Translations under genes and position numbers: made by a program
Source: Aminobacter aganoensis
Lineage (GTDB): Bacteria > Pseudomonadota > Alphaproteobacteria > Rhizobiales > Rhizobiaceae
Direction of reading: 5' to 3'
DNA: 64,000 nucleotides
NCBI RefSeq assembly: GCF_014206975.1
Contig: NZ_JACHOU010000015.1
Location: 59,938-123,937 of the forward strand
Part shown: positions 24,377 to 33,279 of the stretch, one piece after another
Numbering within the stretch: the first letter of the stretch is position 1
Layout: every line of letters begins with the position of its first letter
Notes under the pieces: model-generated
The model's database searches: none
Told to the model about the DNA's origin: nothing
The model's input: only the letters and a program-made list of their open reading frames with translations

Positions 24377-25918
24377 CTACAGCATCCATTCGATGGGCAG
24401 CCAGCCCAGCACTGTCACCAACGCCCGCTTGGCGGTGCTGCTGTGCGGATCGGACGCATAGGTCTGCGCCGCCTGGCCCGACCGGTTTTCGGTCCACTGC
24501 AGTTGACCGCCAGGTGCGAGCGAAACGGCATAAGTGTCCTGCGGTATCCTGGTGTCGAACGCCCCGGCGATGGTTTGCGCAAGCGCCGGGCTGGCGATGA
24601 GGAAGCCCATTTCGCAGTTGAGCAGCGCCGAGCGCGGATCGAAATTGAAGGAGCCGATGAAAACCCTGTCGCCGTCGACCGCAAAGGTCTTGGCGTGCAG
24701 GCTGGCGCCGGACGAGCCCATCACGTTGAGCTCGGCATCGCCGTCAGGCGCGCCCGTCACCGGCCGGAGTTCAAAGAGCTTTACCCCGGCCTCGAGCAGG
24801 GCGCGTCGGTATTTCGCATAGCCGGCATGGACCATGGCGACATCGGTGGTCTCCAGCGCATTGGTGAGGATCCGCACTTCAGCGCCGGCCCTGGCGAGCC
24901 CGTCGAAATAGCTCGTGCCCGCCTTGCCGGGCACGAAATAGGCCGACACCAGGTCGAGGCCCTTGCTGACCGGACCGAGCACCTCGGCCAGCCGAGCGAT
25001 CATCAGCTGATCCTTCGTCGCCTTGCCCAAGCCCTTTGCCGGATCGTCGACGACCAGCTTCACATCGACCCATTCGAGGCCGAGCGTGCCGCTGCGCAGC
25101 CTGTTGTAGGCAGGCGCGTCGGGCGTGACGAACTCGGCCGCCTCAGGCCGCGCAGCCGCCTCGTCCGTCTCGGTCAGGAAGGCGGGAAGGCTGGCGACCG
25201 ACATGTCGAGGATGGTGTCGGCGGCAAAGACCGAAGCGCTGTTCCAGTAGCTGTCGAAAGCCTTCGACGTGTCCTGCACCACGGGGCCGGTGCCGAGCAC
25301 GTCGAGGGCGAAATAATAGGACTCTTCGCCGACCTTGAAATACTCGTTGCCGATGTTGCGCCCGCCGACGATGGCCGCCACTCCGTCGACGATGAAGGAC
25401 TTGTTGTGCATGCGCCGGTTCATGCGGAAGAAATCGAAGGCATAGCCGAGCATCTTGGGCCGGCGCACTGTCGACGGGTTGAACAGCCGGATGTCGAAAT
25501 TGGGCTGGGCATCGAGCGTCGCCATCGTCCGGTCGAGACCGGGAACGCCGTTGTCGTCGAGCAGCAGGCGAACGCGGACGCCGCGCTTCGACGCCTCGTA
25601 GAGCGCCCGCAGCAACAGGCGCCCCGAGGTGTCGTCGTGCCAGATGTAGTACTGCGCGTCGATCGACCGGGCTGCAACCGAACTCAGGAACAGGCGGCTG
25701 GCAATGGCATCGTGCCCACCGGCAATCGGCAGGACGCCGCTGGTCCCGGCCGGGCCGGGCGTGCCGGCCATTGCTGCCAGCCTGCCGTCGGCTGCCGGCG
25801 GCAAGGCTGCGTCGGCCGGACGCCCGTCGATCGAGGGCAGCGGAAACAGCAGGCGCAGGGCCACGACCGCGATGGCAGCGACGACGACTGCCCCAAGGAT
25901 CGCCTTGATTACTCTCAT
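24377..25918 (-). CDS. phospholipase D-like protein, cardiolipin-synthase type
   Basis: A 513-aa membrane-anchored PLD-superfamily protein. After an N-terminal transmembrane anchor (VIKAILGAVVVAAIAVVALRLLF) come two HKD motifs: MHNKSFIVDG with GGRNIGNEYF near residue 185, and LHAKTFAVDG with GSFNFDPRS near residue 400. Two HKD motifs in one chain form a complete active site, so it could transfer phosphatidyl groups (cardiolipin synthase) or hydrolyse phosphodiesters. Start ATG 25918 (MRVIKAIL) was preferred for its upstream GGGATGGG. It is the first gene of a two-gene unit with the ClC channel. Confidence 0.88.
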   Translation of the reverse strand: MRVIKAILGAVVVAAIAVVALRLLFPLPSIDGRPADAALPPAADGRLAAMAGTPGPAGTSGVLPIAGGHDAIASRLFLSSVAARSIDAQYYIWHDDTSGRLLLRALYEASKRGVRVRLLLDDNGVPGLDRTMATLDAQPNFDIRLFNPSTVRRPKMLGYAFDFFRMNRRMHNKSFIVDGVAAIVGGRNIGNEYFKVGEESYYFALDVLGTGPVVQDTSKAFDSYWNSASVFAADTILDMSVASLPAFLTETDEAAARPEAAEFVTPDAPAYNRLRSGTLGLEWVDVKLVVDDPAKGLGKATKDQLMIARLAEVLGPVSKGLDLVSAYFVPGKAGTSYFDGLARAGAEVRILTNALETTDVAMVHAGYAKYRRALLEAGVKLFELRPVTGAPDGDAELNVMGSSGASLHAKTFAVDGDRVFIGSFNFDPRSALLNCEMGFLIASPALAQTIAGAFDTRIPQDTYAVSLAPGGQLQWTENRSGQAAQTYASDPHSSTAKRALVTVLGWLPIEWML

Positions 25919-26021
25919 CCGCCCATCCCCGGCTGCCAGCGACGCCCTGAAGATGCGTCGCCTTGGCGCCATTTAGAGCGCGCGCGGCGGTTGCAGGCAA
26001 GCCGGGCCGTCGGCCTTGGCG

Positions 26022-26843
26022 TCAGAGTTGGGTGGCCTGCTCGGCCCGAAAACGCGGCGACGAGTTGCGGATCGGAATGCACAGCGGCCGCTCGTGCACC
26101 GGATCGGTGATCACGCGGCAGGAGATGCCGAAGACGTCCTCGATCAGTTGCTCGCTCATCAGTTCGACCGGCGCGCCCTCGGCCACCACGCTGCCGCCCT
26201 TCAGGAACACCAGCCGGTCGGCATAGCGCGCCGCCAGATTGAGGTCGTGGAGCACCAGCACCACTGTGCGGCCATGCTCCTGGTTGAGGCGCCTGACCAG
26301 GTCGAGGCAGTCGATCTGGTGGGCCATGTCGAGGTGATTGACCGGCTCGTCGAGGCAGATGATGTCGGTCTCCTGCGCCAGCACCATGGCGATCCAGACG
26401 CGCTGCAGCTGGCCGCCCGACAGCGAGCCGAGCCGGCGGTCGGAAAGGTGCGACACGCCGGTGCCGAACATCGCCGCCTGGATGGCCTCGCCATCGGCGG
26501 TGCTCCACGGCTGCAGCATCGACTGGTGCGGATAGCGCCCGAGCCGGACCAGCTCCTCGACGGTCATGTCGTCGGGCGCCGACGGGTTCTGCGCCAGAAG
26601 CCCGATATGGCGGGCGAGCTCCTTTTCCTTGAGGCCCGAGATCGGCAGGTCGCCGAGCCGCACTTCGCCCGACTTCGGCTGGTGCAACCGGCGGATGGCG
26701 CGCAAGAGCGTGGACTTGCCGCAGCCATTGGGGCCGGCGAGAACCGTCACCTTGCCCTTGGGTATCTCGAGGTCGATGGCCGAAAGGGCGGTCGCCGCGC
26801 CATAGGCAACGGTGAGGGCCGCGACTGTGATCGCCTTATCCAT
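26022..26843 (-). CDS. Fe-siderophore ABC transporter ATP-binding protein (FecE/FhuC type)
   Basis: A 273-aa ABC ATPase. Walker A is AGPNGCGKSTLL, the signature is LGSLSGGQLQRVWIAMVLAQ, Walker B is DIICLDEPVNHLD, and the H-loop is VLHDLN. The order and sequence fit the FecCDE/FhuC iron-chelate importers. It is the last gene of a three-gene minus-strand operon with two FecCD permeases, overlapping the second permease by 8 nt. The binding-protein gene is divergent, so the importer is complete except for an outer-membrane receptor, which is not in the window. Confidence 0.94.
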   Translation of the reverse strand: MDKAITVAALTVAYGAATALSAIDLEIPKGKVTVLAGPNGCGKSTLLRAIRRLHQPKSGEVRLGDLPISGLKEKELARHIGLLAQNPSAPDDMTVEELVRLGRYPHQSMLQPWSTADGEAIQAAMFGTGVSHLSDRRLGSLSGGQLQRVWIAMVLAQETDIICLDEPVNHLDMAHQIDCLDLVRRLNQEHGRTVVLVLHDLNLAARYADRLVFLKGGSVVAEGAPVELMSEQLIEDVFGISCRVITDPVHERPLCIPIRNSSPRFRAEQATQL

Positions 26844-27888
26844 TGGTGCTTCCCCTGCGCAGCACGAGGTAGAGGAAATAGGGCGTGCCGATGACCGCCG
26901 TGACCGTGCCGGCCGGCACTTCGGTCGGCGCAAACAGCACGCGCACGATGAGATCGGCGCCGACGAGCATGATGGCGCCCAGCAGGAAGCTGGCGACGAT
27001 GCCTGCCATAACCGGGCGGCCGACGATCAGCCGGGCGAGATGCGGCGCCATCAGCCCGATGAAGCCGACGCCACCGGCGAAGGCCACGGCAAGTGCCGTC
27101 AGCGCCGAGGCAAGCGCGAAGACCAGGATGCGGAAGACCGGCAGGTTGAGGCCGATGCCGCGTGCCGAGACCTCGTCGAGGTCGGTCGGCGGCAGGCGCC
27201 GCGCCACGGCCACGACGCCGACCATGGCAATGGCGAGGCCGATGGCAACGACCTGGACCTCGGCCCAGTTGATCTCGTTGACGGCACCGGCGAGCCAGCG
27301 GCTGGCCTGGGTGGTGCGGTAGATCGGCCCGACGATCATCAGGATCAGCGTCGCCGCCTTGGCCACGGCACCGACGGCGATGCCGAACAGCAGAAGCCGC
27401 ACCGCCGACGAGGCCTGCTGGCCGGAGAGCAGGAAGACCGCCGAAATCGCCACGCTGGCGCCGGCCATCGCCGCCACCGGCTGCCAGACGATGGAAGTGA
27501 CGAGCGCGTTGCTTTCGTCGGACAGCAGCGCCAGGAAGATGACGACGCCGAGGCCGGCACCGCCGATGACGCCGAGCACGCCGGGCGAGGCCAGCTCGTT
27601 GCGCGTCACCTTCTGCAGCAGATAGCCCGCGACCGCCATGGCGCCGCCGGCAAGGACGGCGATGGCGACGCGCGGCGCGCGCAGCTGCAGGACCACGACG
27701 CGTTCGCCGCGCGTGCCCTCTCCGAGCAGGATCTCGACGATGCGGCGCGGGTCGATCCAGGTCGATCCGAAACCGATGCCGCAGAGCGCCAAGCCCACTG
27801 CCACAACGGCAATGACGGCAACGGCGATCCAGGCACGGCGGCCGATGCGGGCCAATGCCGGCGACATGCGGGGGGCGAGCGAACTCAT
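26836..27888 (-). CDS. Fe-siderophore ABC transporter permease 2 (FecCD family)
   Basis: A 350-aa inner-membrane permease of the BtuC/FecCD family with about nine to ten helices. Family marks are RAPRVAIAVLAGGAMAVAGYLLQKVTRNELASPGVLGVIGGAGLG in successive blocks and the ATPase-contact loop GGVGFIGLMAPHLARLIVG. The start ATG 27888 overlaps the stop of permease 1 (ATGA), and its end overlaps the ATPase start, so the three genes are translationally coupled. It pairs with permease 1 as a heterodimer. Confidence 0.93.
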   Translation of the reverse strand: MSSLAPRMSPALARIGRRAWIAVAVIAVVAVGLALCGIGFGSTWIDPRRIVEILLGEGTRGERVVVLQLRAPRVAIAVLAGGAMAVAGYLLQKVTRNELASPGVLGVIGGAGLGVVIFLALLSDESNALVTSIVWQPVAAMAGASVAISAVFLLSGQQASSAVRLLLFGIAVGAVAKAATLILMIVGPIYRTTQASRWLAGAVNEINWAEVQVVAIGLAIAMVGVVAVARRLPPTDLDEVSARGIGLNLPVFRILVFALASALTALAVAFAGGVGFIGLMAPHLARLIVGRPVMAGIVASFLLGAIMLVGADLIVRVLFAPTEVPAGTVTAVIGTPYFLYLVLRRGSTNG

Positions 27889-28907
27889 GCGGCGCGCCTC
27901 CGGAGCAGGACGAGCAGCAGCAGGCCGCCGACGATGGCCGTGACCGCGCCCACCGGCGCCTCGCGCGGATAGATGACGAAGCGGGCGACGATGTCGGCGA
28001 GCGTGGTGTAGAGCGCGCCCACCATCGCGGCGGCAGCAATCTGCAGTCGGTGGCCGAGCCCGACCAGGGCGCGCGCCGCGTGCGGCACGACGAGGCCGAC
28101 GAACATGACCGGCCCCGCCATGGCGACGGCCGCGCCGCTGAGCAGCGCAACGGCAACGAAGGCCAGCCCCCGAACGACGCCGAGCGGCACGCCGAGCCCG
28201 CGCGCCGTCGAATCGTCGGTCTGGAGGATGTCGAGCGGCCGCGCCAGCGACACCGCAAGCGCCGCGCCCGCGACCACGAAGGGCAGTCCGTTGAAAGCGA
28301 GGTCGAGCTTGCGGTCGGCGAACGAGCCCGCCAGCCAGAACAACAGCTGGTCGAGCATCGTCTCGTTCACCGTGAGCACGACATTGACGAAGCTGTCGAA
28401 CAGGCCGGCGAAGGTGACGCCGACGAGCACGATCCTGAGCGGCGAGATGCCACCGGCTGCGGCGGCCAGGCCGAAGACGACGAAGCTGGTCACCAGCGCG
28501 CCCAGTGCCGACGCCAGCGACAGGCCCGGCAGCGAAACGACGCCGAACAGGCCGCTGGCCACGACCACGGCAAAGGCAGCCCCTGCATTGAGGCCGAGCG
28601 TGTCGGGCGAGGCGATGCGGTTGCGCGACAGCGTCTGCACGATGACCCCGGCAATGCCGAGGGCGGCACCGACCATCGGCGCCATCAGCGCCCTGGGCAG
28701 GCGCAGGTCGTGGATCACGACATCGGCCTCGCTGCCGTCGAAGGCAGTGAGTGCCGTCCAGATTTCCTCGGGCGAATAGAGCCGGTAGCCGAGCGCCAGG
28801 CTGAGATACATCAGCGCAAACAGGACCAGCGCCAGCCCGGCGAAGAGCGACCGGTGCCCGATGCGCCAATGCGCTCGGAGGCTCTTGGTCGGCGAAGCGT
28901 GGGGCAC
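27885..28907 (-). CDS. Fe-siderophore ABC transporter permease 1 (FecCD family)
   Basis: A 340-aa permease of the same family as its neighbour. RLPRALMAPMVGAALGIAGVIVQTLSRNRIASPDTLGLNAGAAF, read in blocks, is the conserved N-terminal half, and AMAGPVMFVGLVVPHAARALVG is the coupling-loop region. The start is GTG 28907 with AAGG upstream. It is the first gene of the permease-permease-ATPase operon; its promoter lies in the 90-bp region shared with the divergent binding-protein gene. Confidence 0.93.
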   Translation of the reverse strand: MPHASPTKSLRAHWRIGHRSLFAGLALVLFALMYLSLALGYRLYSPEEIWTALTAFDGSEADVVIHDLRLPRALMAPMVGAALGIAGVIVQTLSRNRIASPDTLGLNAGAAFAVVVASGLFGVVSLPGLSLASALGALVTSFVVFGLAAAAGGISPLRIVLVGVTFAGLFDSFVNVVLTVNETMLDQLLFWLAGSFADRKLDLAFNGLPFVVAGAALAVSLARPLDILQTDDSTARGLGVPLGVVRGLAFVAVALLSGAAVAMAGPVMFVGLVVPHAARALVGLGHRLQIAAAAMVGALYTTLADIVARFVIYPREAPVGAVTAIVGGLLLLVLLRRRAA

Positions 28908-28933
28908 GCGCGGGCCTTAATATGAGCTTGACA

Positions 28934-28954
28934 GTCAGGGTTTGATCTGACCCT
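28934..28954. promoter_or_regulatory. inverted repeats in the iron-transport control region
   Basis: Two interleaved inverted repeats, GTCAG-N8-CTGAC (28934-28951) and AGGGT-N8-ACCCT (28937-28954), lie midway between the divergent permease and binding-protein genes. This could be the binding site for an iron regulator, but it does not match the RirA or Irr consensus that I know. Confidence 0.45.
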
Positions 28955-28997
28955 TTGCCAAACCTTCTCGCCTCCGTCAAGTTTTGGAGCCTTAGCC

Positions 28998-29912
28998 ATG
29001 AAGCTCTTCGTCAAAGCCGTTTTCGCTGCGGCGCTCGCCGCTTTCAGCCTCAACCAAGCCCTTGCCCACGAGGTCAAGCACGCCATGGGTGTCACCGACG
29101 TGCCGGAGAACCCGCAGCGCATCGTCGTGCTGACCAATGAGGGCACCGAGGCGGTGCTGGCGCTGGGCTTCAAGCCGGTCGGCGCCGTGCGCTCCTGGAC
29201 CGGCTCGCCCTGGTACAAGCACATCGCCGGCAAGATGGACGGCGTCGAAGTGGTGGGCGAGGAGTCGGCGGTCAATCTCGAACTGATCGCCGGCCTGCAG
29301 CCCGACCTCATCCTCGGCAACAAGACGCGCCAGGAAAAGATCTACGACCAGCTCTCGGCGATCGCGCCGACGGTCATGTCGGAGCGCCTGCGCGGCGACT
29401 GGAAGGTGAATTTCGCGCTTTACGCCGATGCGCTCGGCAAGAAGGCCGAGGGCGACGCGCAGCTCAAGGCGTTCGACGACAAGGCGGCCAAGCTCGGCGA
29501 AGCGCTCGGCGAGAGGAAGGCGGAAAAGGTGTCGCTGATCCGCTTCATGCCGGGCCTGACCCGTATCTATTACAAGGACACCTTCCCCGGCATGATCTTC
29601 AGCCAGATCGGCATCCAGCGGCCCGCCATACAGGACAAGCCGGGCTTCGCCGACGACGTCACCAAGGAACGCATTCCCGAGTTCGACGGCGACCGCCTGT
29701 TCTACTTCGTCTACGAGACCGGCAACGGCAAGGCAAGCAAGCAATCTGAGGAGTGGCTGGCCGAGCCGCTGTGGCAGAACCTGCCGGTGGTCGAGGCCGG
29801 CAAGGCGGTGGCGGTAGACGACGCGGTGTGGAACACCGCCGGCGGCGTGATCGCGGCCAATCTCCTGCTCGACGACGTCGCCCGCGTCTATGGCGTGACG
29901 CCGGCGAAATAG
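28998..29912 (+). CDS. Fe-siderophore ABC transporter periplasmic binding protein
   Basis: A 304-aa class III solute-binding protein (FecB/FhuD type). The signal peptide is [18 protein letters not shown], cleaved before [36 protein letters not shown] is the standard N-lobe start, followed by [24 protein letters not shown]. The C-terminus ends in [21 protein letters not shown], as usual for the family. GGAG precedes ATG 28998. It is divergent from its permease/ATPase operon. The ligand is probably a ferric siderophore or related chelate. Confidence 0.93.
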   Translation: MKLFVKAVFAAALAAFSLNQALAHEVKHAMGVTDVPENPQRIVVLTNEGTEAVLALGFKPVGAVRSWTGSPWYKHIAGKMDGVEVVGEESAVNLELIAGLQPDLILGNKTRQEKIYDQLSAIAPTVMSERLRGDWKVNFALYADALGKKAEGDAQLKAFDDKAAKLGEALGERKAEKVSLIRFMPGLTRIYYKDTFPGMIFSQIGIQRPAIQDKPGFADDVTKERIPEFDGDRLFYFVYETGNGKASKQSEEWLAEPLWQNLPVVEAGKAVAVDDAVWNTAGGVIAANLLLDDVARVYGVTPAK

Positions 29913-30046
29913 TCGGCACCTGCCATCGCGCGGTATCGCATGATGCCGCGCGGCTTTCCCCAGCGTCGAAACGCTTTGATTCCCGTCCAAGCTTGTGTAA
30001 AGCGGGGCAAGCCAAAATCCCCGCAACAGCCAGACGGGCAAAAGCC

Positions 30047-30652
30047 ATGGAAAAATTCACCAAGCTCACGGGCGTCGCCGCCCCCCTGCCGATCGTCAAT
30101 GTCGACACCGACATGATCATCCCCAAGGATTATCTCAAGACGATCAAGCGCACCGGGCTCGGCAAGGGGCTTTTCGCCGAGATGCGCTTTAACGAGGACG
30201 GCTCGGAGAATCCCGATTTCGTGCTCAACAAGCCGGCCTATCGCAAGGCCGAGATCCTCGTCGCCGGCGACAATTTCGGCTGCGGCTCGAGCCGCGAGCA
30301 CGCGCCATGGGCCCTGCTCGACTTCGGCATCCGCTGCGTCATCTCGACGTCGTTTGCCGACATCTTCTACAACAACTGCTTCAAGAACGGCATCCTGCCG
30401 ATCACCGTCAGCCAGGAGAACCTGGACAAGCTGATGGATGACGCCGAGCGCGGCGCCAACGCCACCGTGTCGGTCGATCTCGAAGCCAAGGAAATCCGCG
30501 GCCCCGACGGCGGCGTGGTCACCTTCGACCTCGACGACTTCCGCCGCCACTGCCTGCTCAACGGCCTCGACGACATCGGCCTGACCATGGAGAAGGCGTC
30601 GTCGATCGACAGCTACGAAAAGAAGGCTGCCGAGAACCGCCCCTGGGCCTGA
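30047..30652 (+). CDS. leuD: 3-isopropylmalate dehydratase small subunit
   Basis: LeuD, 201 aa, the swivelling small subunit of isopropylmalate isomerase (with LeuC) in leucine synthesis. [23 protein letters not shown] and [21 protein letters not shown] are the family hallmarks; the latter is the substrate-binding loop. The length is standard. leuC is not in the window and leuB lies 2.6 kb downstream with unrelated genes between, so the leu genes are scattered as usual in rhizobia. A clear terminator follows. Confidence 0.97.
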   Translation: MEKFTKLTGVAAPLPIVNVDTDMIIPKDYLKTIKRTGLGKGLFAEMRFNEDGSENPDFVLNKPAYRKAEILVAGDNFGCGSSREHAPWALLDFGIRCVISTSFADIFYNNCFKNGILPITVSQENLDKLMDDAERGANATVSVDLEAKEIRGPDGGVVTFDLDDFRRHCLLNGLDDIGLTMEKASSIDSYEKKAAENRPWA

Positions 30653-30682
30653 GCCCTCGACGCCTTTAGCCTGTGATTTTTC

Positions 30683-30720
30683 AAAGCCCCGTCCCGATGG
30701 AAATCGAGGCGGGGCTTTTT
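30683..30720 (+). terminator. leuD terminator
   Basis: AAAGCCCCG and CGGGGCTTTTT flank an 18-nt loop, a good rho-independent terminator 30 nt after the leuD stop. Confidence 0.85.
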
Positions 30721-30844
30721 GCTGGAACAATCGGCTTCGGCTGACAGGCCTGGCGCGCCATGCCATGGTCGCGCTTCGGGATTCGGAGCGAGCTCGGACA
30801 TCGGCCGCTCCGTGACATCGCAAGCCGATCTCCAGGAGCAGACC

Positions 30845-31675
30845 ATGAAATCTTCCGCCCTCGTTGCAGCCTTCGCGCTGGCGCTGACCGCCTCGACTTC
30901 GGCGCTCGCCCAGGACGACGGCCCGCAGACGATCCCCTTCGAAGGCGGCAACTTCACCATCGTCGAGAACGCCAACGGCGAAAAGGTCGTCGCCTATGAC
31001 GGCAAGGAAATCGCCAGGAACTATGTCGCCTTCCACGACAGCACGGTCGACCTCAATGGCACCAAGGTGGCGATCTTCGACGTCGGCGATGGCGGCAATG
31101 CCTGCGGTCCCGAGACGGTGCTTGCCTGGAAGACCAATGCCGGCATCCAGTCGACCGTTGTCGGCGACGGCGAATGCGGCACCCCGCCCGCGGCGGTGAC
31201 CGGCGGCACGCTCTACTTCGTGCCCTGGCTGCTTCCCGGCACCAAGGCACCGGTGCGCAAATGGTCGCCGGCAACTGGCCTGGAGGTGGCCGGCGAACTC
31301 AGCTACACGCCGCAGCCCGGCACGACCTGGGCCAGCCTCGAGGTCGAAAACATCACCTATCCAGTCGATTTCTTCGACAATGCCGACATCTACCAGTTGG
31401 CAAGCACCATGCTCGGCGACCAGCTCGAAGGCGTGGCGCTCGGCCTCTCGGTATCGAGCGGCCCCGAAAAGACCGCCTCTGGCATGGCCTTCGCCACCGG
31501 CTGCGTGCCCCATGCCTGCGGCATCAACGATTCCTTCATCGGCGTCGATGCCCAGGGCAAGAAGCTGTACTTCGCCAAGCAGAGCGACACGCCGGAGCCG
31601 CGGACATGGCCGGTGCTGGCAGACTGGCCGGCCGAGATGAAGGACGCCATGACCAAGTCGCTTGTAACTGAATAG
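30845..31675 (+). CDS. hypothetical exported protein
   Basis: A 276-aa periplasmic or secreted protein. The signal peptide is SSALVAAFALALTASTSALA, cleaved before QDDGPQTIPFEGG. The mature protein is beta-rich with four Cys (NACGPETV, GDGECGTPP, ATGCVPHACGIND) that probably form two disulfides; CVPHACGINDSFIGVD recalls a conserved segment in rhizobial hypothetical exported proteins. Function is unknown. GGAG stands upstream of ATG 30845. The RidA gene starts 10 bp after its stop and is probably co-transcribed. Confidence 0.75.
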   Translation: MKSSALVAAFALALTASTSALAQDDGPQTIPFEGGNFTIVENANGEKVVAYDGKEIARNYVAFHDSTVDLNGTKVAIFDVGDGGNACGPETVLAWKTNAGIQSTVVGDGECGTPPAAVTGGTLYFVPWLLPGTKAPVRKWSPATGLEVAGELSYTPQPGTTWASLEVENITYPVDFFDNADIYQLASTMLGDQLEGVALGLSVSSGPEKTASGMAFATGCVPHACGINDSFIGVDAQGKKLYFAKQSDTPEPRTWPVLADWPAEMKDAMTKSLVTE

Positions 31676-31685
31676 GAGAAACAGG

Positions 31686-32066
31686 ATGCGCAAGCTGATT
31701 TCGACAGGATCGCCCTTCGAGAAGACCGCGGGTTACTCGCGCGCGGTGGTCCAGGGAGAGTGGTGCTTCGTCTCGGGCACCACCGGCTATGACTACGCCA
31801 CCATAACCATGCCCGACAGCGTGGAGGCACAGACGCGCAACTGCCTGGCGACCATCGCCAAGGCGCTCAAGGACGGCGGCTTCGACATGACCGACGTGGT
31901 GCGCGCGCACTACTACATCACCGACCAGGCCCATGTGGACCTGGTGTTCCCGATCCTCGGCGAGACCTTCGGCGACATCCGCCCGGCAGCGACGATGATC
32001 GTCTGCCAGCTCAACAAGCCGGAAATGAAGATCGAGATCGAGGTCACTGCGCTGAAGCGCACCTGA
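31686..32066 (+). CDS. RidA/YjgF-family protein
   Basis: A 126-aa RidA-fold protein, forming trimers with active sites at subunit interfaces. GEWCFVSGTTGYDYATITMP and the C-terminal PAATMIVCQLNKPEMKIEIEVTAL are typical. The catalytic Arg of imine deaminases is at the position of the conserved R in DIRPAATMIV (about R103), so 2-aminoacrylate or a related imine may be its substrate, although this subgroup (TTGYDY) is often of unknown activity. AGGAGAAA precedes ATG 31686. Probably in one transcript with the exported protein upstream and the nuclease-fold gene downstream. Confidence 0.9.
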   Translation: MRKLISTGSPFEKTAGYSRAVVQGEWCFVSGTTGYDYATITMPDSVEAQTRNCLATIAKALKDGGFDMTDVVRAHYYITDQAHVDLVFPILGETFGDIRPAATMIVCQLNKPEMKIEIEVTALKRT

Positions 32067-32081
32067 CATCGGAGGGGTCGT

Positions 32082-32885
32082 TTGCGCATCCTATCGCTGA
32101 ACGGCTGGGGCGGCAGGCTCGGCGAGCAGTTGGTCAGTTACATAAGCGCCGCCGACCCGGATGTCTTTTGCCTTCAGGAAGCGACCGGCACGCCTGGGTC
32201 AACTTCACCTTGGCTGGTCTATCGCGACGGAGGCGGCGAGCTCTTGCAGCGGGCCAACCTCTTCGCGGAGGTGGCGAGGGCTCTGCCAGGGCACCAGGCC
32301 TTCTTCTGCCCGGCCGCGCGCGGCCCGCTGTTTGACGGTGACCAAGCTATCCCCTCCGAATGGGGGCTGGCGACCTTCGTCCGCCGCTCGCTTCCAATTG
32401 TCGGCCAGGTGCAGGGCTTCATCCACGGCGCCTTTTCGGCCAACGGCTTCGGCGACCATCCGCGCTCGCGCAACGCCCATGCCGTCAGGCTGCACGACCA
32501 TGCCACCGGGCGAACGACGGTCGTCGTCCATCTCCACGGCCTGCGCGAACTCAACGGCAAGGGCGACACGCCCGCCCGCGATGCGCAGACGACAAGGCTA
32601 ATCGAACTGATCGGCAGGCTGCGCCAGGAGGGCGACGGGCTGGTCGTCTGCGGCGATTTCAACGTGCTGCCGGACAGCCGGATGCTTGCGGCGTTGAGCG
32701 ACATCGGGCTGACGGAGCTGGTGACACGGCACGGCTTCACCGACACGCGGACGTCCTTCTACAGCAAGGCACCACGCTATGCCGACTACATGCTGGTCAG
32801 CGACGATATCGACGTGTGCCGCTTCGAGGTGGTGGAAGAACCGGAGGTCTCAGACCATCGGGCGCTGTTGCTGGAGATCGGATAG
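32082..32885 (+). CDS. endonuclease/exonuclease/phosphatase-fold protein
   Basis: A 267-aa member of the EEP (exonuclease III/DNase I-like) superfamily. The start is TTG 32082, well supported by GGAGGGG 6 nt upstream. Catalytic marks are N7 in ILSLNGWGG, E in CLQEATG, the VVHLHGL strand, D and N in VVCGDFNVLPDSR, and the final D/H pair in EVSDHRALLLEI. It could cleave DNA, phospholipids or phosphoesters; no substrate is evident. No signal peptide. It ends 22 bp from a convergent pseudogene. Confidence 0.88.
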   Translation: MRILSLNGWGGRLGEQLVSYISAADPDVFCLQEATGTPGSTSPWLVYRDGGGELLQRANLFAEVARALPGHQAFFCPAARGPLFDGDQAIPSEWGLATFVRRSLPIVGQVQGFIHGAFSANGFGDHPRSRNAHAVRLHDHATGRTTVVVHLHGLRELNGKGDTPARDAQTTRLIELIGRLRQEGDGLVVCGDFNVLPDSRMLAALSDIGLTELVTRHGFTDTRTSFYSKAPRYADYMLVSDDIDVCRFEVVEEPEVSDHRALLLEIG

Positions 32886-32907
32886 AGGCAGTCGGCCCTC
32901 GACACGG

Positions 32908-33139
32908 TCACTTCTTGTCCTTGAGAGCCCAGTCGGCTTCCGGTGACCAATCATTGCGCATGGCGCCGAGATCGCCCTCCCAACCCAAGCCGCGCAATTT
33001 CGTCCAGGGCCGCCTTCTGCTCAGCAATGGTGGCCACGGTTTGCAGGTCGGTTTCCACCGTCGCCTTCTTTGCTGACCGGCTGGTCGCTCTCGTCGCTTT
33101 CATCATCGCGTTGTCGTCGATCCGGATGGTCGGACGCAT
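32908..33139 (-). pseudogene. frameshifted VapB-like antitoxin
   Basis: From ATG 33139 the frame encodes [20 protein letters not shown], the start of the VapB family whose usual form is MRTxIxIDDxL, then [12 protein letters not shown] and [13 protein letters not shown]. One extra G in a GGAGGG stretch (about 32975-32980) shifts it to an early stop at 32951. Removing one base restores [19 protein letters not shown] and a stop at 32908, matching the family's C-terminal xGDLDAMRxD pattern, for a total of about 76 aa. No PIN-domain toxin gene is next to it. Either a decayed orphan antitoxin or a sequencing error. Confidence 0.7.
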
Positions 33140-33279
33140 GGAGTAATCATGTGCCCGGATCAGCAAAACGTAGCTGCAAGCGTCCAGCGATTCAAGAAAT
33201 CCGAGCCTTTCCCGCTTGCACCGGCGCCCCGCCAAGGCTAGCAAGACCGCGGTTCACGCATCTTTCGGAAAGGCTTTCC

